Shown here: positions 5,411 through 8,002 of the stretch, piece after piece
Layout: each line of letters begins with the position of its first letter
Numbering within the stretch: the stretch's first letter is position 1
NCBI GenBank assembly: GCA_948528155.1
Contig: CAOSZT010000073.1
Coordinates: 2,846-10,847, forward strand
DNA: 8,002 nt
Reading direction: 5' to 3'
From: an uncultured Clostridia bacterium
GTDB taxonomy: Bacteria > Bacillota > Clostridia > TANB77 > CAG-508
The notes under the pieces: generated by a model
The model's database searches: none
The model's input: the letters and a program-made list of their open reading frames with translations, nothing else
What the model was told of the DNA's origin: nothing
Program-made: the position numbers and the translations under genes

Positions 5411-5811
5411 CTTCCACGTTCTATGGCAAATAAATATAGAAACCAGAGGGAACGAGCTAAAGTAGAAATAGGTATAATATCCCCTTATGCAAATAAGAGA
5501 ATTATTACACCTATATCAGAAACCGTCGGTCATTCGCCTCATTTCATAGGTAGTCTAGTAAGTAGCTTTGCTACTATAATTGCTGATATTATTAAAATAT
5601 CTTGTTCATACTTGCCCAAACTTTTTACAATTACAAATCCATTTCAAGTTTTGCCACCGAATACTCTTTTATTATTGTGAGTCTGTGTTCTAAAATCTCA
5701 CTCACGCACTTTGTATAATTAGACTACTTATACAAATACGAATGAACTTTATAGCATCGGCTCATCACACCAAACACTTTTTAAGAGGTGTTGCATTTCT
5801 CTTTTGAACAT
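5411..5811. other. Gene-poor structured region between oriT hairpins and tnpV terminator
   Basis: I see no convincing gene here. An open frame on the plus strand (5300-5680) has no ribosome binding site, starts inside a hairpin and encodes nothing I recognise, so I treat it as doubtful. The region holds more pairing: 5468-5514 (listed separately), AGTAGC/GCTACT at 5561-5575, GATATT/AATATC at 5585-5601, TTTGTATAA/TTATACAAA at 5710-5736, and AACACTT/AGGTGTT near 5773-5792. Its base composition is more even than that of the flanking genes. It could be an untranslated structured RNA, an extended oriT, or remnants of lost genes. Confidence 0.5.
5468..5514 (+). ncRNA. Candidate structured element: long stem with GCAA loop
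   Basis: ATAGGT (5468-5473) pairs with ACCTAT (5509-5514). After one A-C mismatch, TAATA (5475-5479) pairs with TATTA (5503-5507). An internal loop follows, then CTTAT/ATAAG (5484-5488, 5493-5497) closes a GCAA loop. GCAA on the plus strand is a GNRA tetraloop, which hints at a plus-strand RNA. No promoter was found, so this is a weak candidate. Confidence 0.3.
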
Positions 5812-5848
5812 AAAAAAACTACTCATAGTTATAAAACTACAAGTAGTT
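5812..5848 (-). terminator. Intrinsic terminator after tnpV
   Basis: Reading leftward, AACTACT, a TG mismatch, TAGTT, loop TTAT, AACTA, a TG mismatch, AGTAGTT, then T7 (two of which belong to the stem). This is a 12-bp interrupted stem with a good U-tract, about 70 bases after the tnpV stop. A second hairpin, AAAATGC 5875-5881 with GCATTTT 5890-5896, lies between the stop and this terminator and has no T-run. Confidence 0.8.
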
Positions 5849-5920
5849 AATTTGTTCCTATTAAATTAAATGCTAAAATGCTTTTTAAGGCATTTTCATT
5901 TCAAAGTAGAGTAACTTTTA

Positions 5921-6313
5921 TCATACATAAATTAGTTCTTTTAAAACAATTTCTTCAGCTTGATTTTTAATTGCATTCATTGTTCCAACCCAATAGAGAA
6001 TATCAGTATTTTTCATATTTTCTGTTAAATCACTTTTAGACTTTAATTGTTCTATTAGTTTATTTACTCTTGCTTGTGCTGTTTCTTGTACGTCTTTTAA
6101 ATGTTTGTTAAGTTCTTTATTCATAAACATTATTATATAATCAGCTTTTTTGTGCTTTTTCAAATAATCGAGCCTTAATAATCCATATTTGTTAAGTGTA
6201 ATTTTTTCTTCTTGTTCCAAAGTTAAGTTGGGAAGATAATAATCTCCAACTAATATATAACTTATTCCAGTTTTTTCATCTGTAAATTCTTTTCTCAATT
6301 CTTCATTTCTCAT
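5921..6313 (-). CDS. tnpV: TnpV-family transposon protein (130 aa)
   Basis: The ATG at 6313 follows GGAGG (complement of 6323-6327) by nine bases. The protein has the hallmarks of TnpV from Tn4451-like elements: E-K-T-G-I-S-Y-I-L-V-G-D-Y-Y-L-P-N-L near the N-terminus (residues 13-30), K-Y-G-L-L-R-L-D-Y-L-K-K-H (about 42-54), and a C-terminal W-V-G-T-M-N-A-I-K-N-Q-A-E-E-I-V-L-K-E-L. The length is full for the family. TnpV usually lies next to a tnpX serine recombinase; its biochemical role is not established to my knowledge, and a part in recombination control is often supposed. Here it points away from the truncated recombinase on its right and has a private promoter and terminator, so it can be expressed alone. 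A second tnpV begins at 7912, so the window holds two family members. Confidence 0.93.
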   Translation of the reverse strand: MRNEELRKEFTDEKTGISYILVGDYYLPNLTLEQEEKITLNKYGLLRLDYLKKHKKADYIIMFMNKELNKHLKDVQETAQARVNKLIEQLKSKSDLTENMKNTDILYWVGTMNAIKNQAEEIVLKELIYV

Positions 6314-6342
6314 AATCTTTTACCTCCAATTTTTATTTATAA

Positions 6343-6371
6343 ACTATAGGCGAAACTGTACTAAATTACAA
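6343..6371 (-). promoter_or_regulatory. Promoter of tnpV
   Basis: On the minus strand, -35 TTGTAA (6371-6366) and -10 TATAGT (6348-6343, 5 of 6) are exactly 17 bases apart. Transcription would start near 6336, about nine bases before the GGAGG of tnpV. The promoter lies only about 20 bases from the break in the recombinase gene at 6394, so it marks the end of whatever DNA abuts the recombinase. Confidence 0.6.
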
Positions 6372-6393
6372 TATTTTCTTATTTTTGTCATAA

Positions 6394-7884
6394 GAAGATA
6401 GGGACGATGTAAATACGAGTAGTGCTAATGGTAGATTCTTTGTAAGAATGTTGACGGTTTTATCTCAGCTAGAAATTGAGATAGTATCAGAAAGGACAAA
6501 ATTTGGTTTAACAGGTGCAATAAAGTCAGGTCATATACCAGGTACTTGTCCATTAGGTTATAAACGAGATACAACAAAGAAAATGGTCATTGATGAAACT
6601 ACAAAAGATGTTGTTATTAGAATATTTAATCTATATTTACAAGGCAAAAGTTATCAGACAATAGCAAATATTCTAAACGAGGAAAAAATTTTAGAGCCTA
6701 AAAAATGGGATGATTCTACCATAGAAAAAATATTAAATAATAAAATTTATGTTGGAGATTATGAAAGATTTAAGAGAGTAGCAAAAGAACAAGGAAAAGA
6801 GCCTGTAATATATCCTAATGTTGTAGAGCCAATAATAACAAGAGCAATGTTTGAAGATATACAGTTACAGAAAAAAAAAAATCAAAGAGCATATTGTAGA
6901 GATAGAGTATATATCTTTATGCAAAAAATGAAATGTCCTAAATGTGGCAAAATAATGGGCAGTAAAGGAACAGGTGGTAAAAAGAAAAAGTATATGTATT
7001 ATCATTGTTCAGACTGTAAAATGTATCTTCGTGAAGATTTAATAGAAGAACAAGTTATGCCAATGATAATGGATTTAATTGAATATGATATGACAGTTAA
7101 AAAATATTTCTATCCTGTTTTAGCAGATAAAAAAGAGAAAAACACAGATAAACTTGATAAGGAAATAAACACATTAAGAAATCAAAAGAGCAGAATAAAA
7201 GAGGCATATTTAAAAGAAATTGTTAATGTAGAAGAATTTTCAAAAGAATATAAAGCTATTGACGAAAAGTTAGAGTTATTAGAACAAAAACGAATAGAAA
7301 CAATAGATCTAAATAAACAGAGTTTTAGTCCACAACATTTAATGGCAGATAGAGATGTAGAAAAAGAGAAATTAATACGTTCTAATAAATTTTACGATAT
7401 GCTAATGGTAGAATGGAAAAACAAAGATAAAGAAGAAAAACAAGAATTTATTTCAAAATTTTTAGAAAGTATTACAGTTGAAAAAGATAGCAAAAGTAAT
7501 TATAAGCTAGTTAATTTGAAATTAAGAAAAACATTTATAGAACAAATCTATAAGTTGATGCAAAATGGAATGTTTGATATGACTATTGCAGATGAAAAAG
7601 ACAAAGAAGTTAGAACAACAGTTATGATGGACAAGCAAGAACTACAAGAATATATTGAACGATTAAATAACTATTATGAAGTATCTTATTATGAGATAGC
7701 AAGACTAGATGAACCAAAGAAAGGCTATCAGAAAAAATATCTTACGATAGATGAAACAAATAATAATGGAGAAAAACTTTTTAAATTAGTCGAACTAATA
7801 ACAGATGATAAAAAATATCCACAGAAAAAAGCAAATAGAATTGTAGGAGCAATTAGAGTAAAAGAACGAGAAAAAGTTAGTTGA
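6394..7884 (+). pseudogene. 5'-truncated large serine recombinase (TnpX-like C-terminal part)
   Basis: The reading frame opens after a TAA at 6391-6393 and encodes D-D-V-N-T-S-S-A-N-G-R-F-F-V-R before the first ATG at 6448. That stretch is the end of the resolvase catalytic domain, so the nucleophile serine and most of the catalytic fold are missing. Numbered from Met 6448: catalytic-domain long helix with S-Q-L-E-I-E-I-V-S-E-R-T (6-17), recombinase domain ~25-140 (G-H-I-P-G-T-C-P-L-G-Y-K-R), zinc ribbon Cys163/166/187/190, charged coiled coil ~228-292, then a C-terminal DNA-binding tail to residue 478. Full relatives are typically over 500 residues. ATG 6448 has no ribosome binding site. The rest is uninterrupted, which suggests recent truncation or selection on the C-terminal part. 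A partial tnpV follows 27 bases downstream, the usual order. A catalytically dead DNA-binding fragment, if made, could interfere with an intact recombinase; that is speculation. Confidence 0.9.
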
Positions 7885-7911
7885 AAAAATTAATAAATGG
7901 AGGAATTGAAA

Positions 7912-8002
7912 ATGGAAAATAAAGAATTAAAAGAAAACAATATTGAAAATAAATATGGAATTGAATACACAAAAGTTGGAGATTATTATATGCCAAATTT
8001 AG
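7912..8002 (+). CDS. tnpV: Second TnpV-family protein, N-terminal part (runs off right edge)
   Basis: ATG 7912 follows GGAGG (7899-7903) by eight bases; an in-frame ATG at 7897 overlaps that site and is rejected. Thirty residues are visible, including Y-G-I-E-Y-T-K-V-G-D-Y-Y-M-P-N-L, which aligns with T-G-I-S-Y-I-L-V-G-D-Y-Y-L-P-N-L of the TnpV encoded at 5921-6313. It lies 27 bases after the recombinase fragment in the same direction, the standard recombinase-tnpV order, so it probably belonged to that recombinase. The N-terminal leader differs from the first copy, so the two are diverged homologues and not a fresh duplication. Confidence 0.85.
   Translation, partial: MENKELKENNIENKYGIEYTKVGDYYMPNL

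Noticed and set aside
5420..5670. Minus-strand frame with several TGA codons at places that would suit Trp (possible recoding)
   Set aside because: The same frame also has a TAA, other genes here use TGA as stop (recombinase fragment at 7882-7884) and TGG for Trp, and there is no start signal. Recoding is not supported.
5300..5680. 126-codon plus-strand open frame
   Set aside because: There is no ribosome binding site, the ATG lies in the arm of a perfect hairpin, the first third is made of other hairpins, and the product matches no family I know. I kept the region as a finding but not as a gene.

Overview
The window is very AT-rich (about a quarter G+C in lines I sampled). It uses the standard bacterial code with TGA stops and carries strong AGGAGG-type ribosome binding sites, several of them before TTG start codons. 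This fits a low-GC Firmicute, such as a gut clostridium or a related Bacilli lineage; the species assignment is inference. Almost every recognisable gene belongs to integrative/mobilisable element biology of the Tn4451/Tn4453 and MobV type.

Layout. Positions 1-935 read leftward: an HTH DNA-binding protein, a terminator, a 44-residue basic protein, a large inverted repeat, and the first codons of a large serine recombinase that runs off the left edge. Positions 936-3334 read rightward as a probable three-gene cargo operon: an unknown protein with a C-terminal zinc-finger-like motif, a DUF1016/YhcG-type PD-(D/E)XK nuclease, and a small zinc-ribbon protein. Positions 3335-3934 hold a stand-alone unknown gene with a consensus -10 box, a palindrome at the expected transcription start, and a bidirectional terminator. 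Positions 3947-5920 hold a leftward MobV relaxase, a plausible oriT containing the same 10-base nick sequence as pMV158, and a ~750-base gene-poor region full of stem-loops. Positions 5921-6371 hold a leftward tnpV with its own promoter and terminator. Positions 6394-8002 read rightward: a serine recombinase lacking its N-terminal catalytic region, followed by the start of a second tnpV.

How the parts fit. The relaxase and oriT would allow conjugative mobilisation with a helper system, the serine recombinase would integrate and excise the element, and the nuclease operon is probably cargo. The main oddity is the right side. A recombinase with only its C-terminal part lies on the plus strand, while a recombinase N-terminus lies on the minus strand at the left edge. 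This points either to one mobile element inserted inside another element's recombinase gene, or to an inversion that split one recombinase gene. The sequence beyond the left edge would decide which.

The most unusual local feature is the run of closely packed perfect or near-perfect hairpins next to oriT (5197-5514). They could form a structured DNA region for transfer or replication, or a structured RNA.
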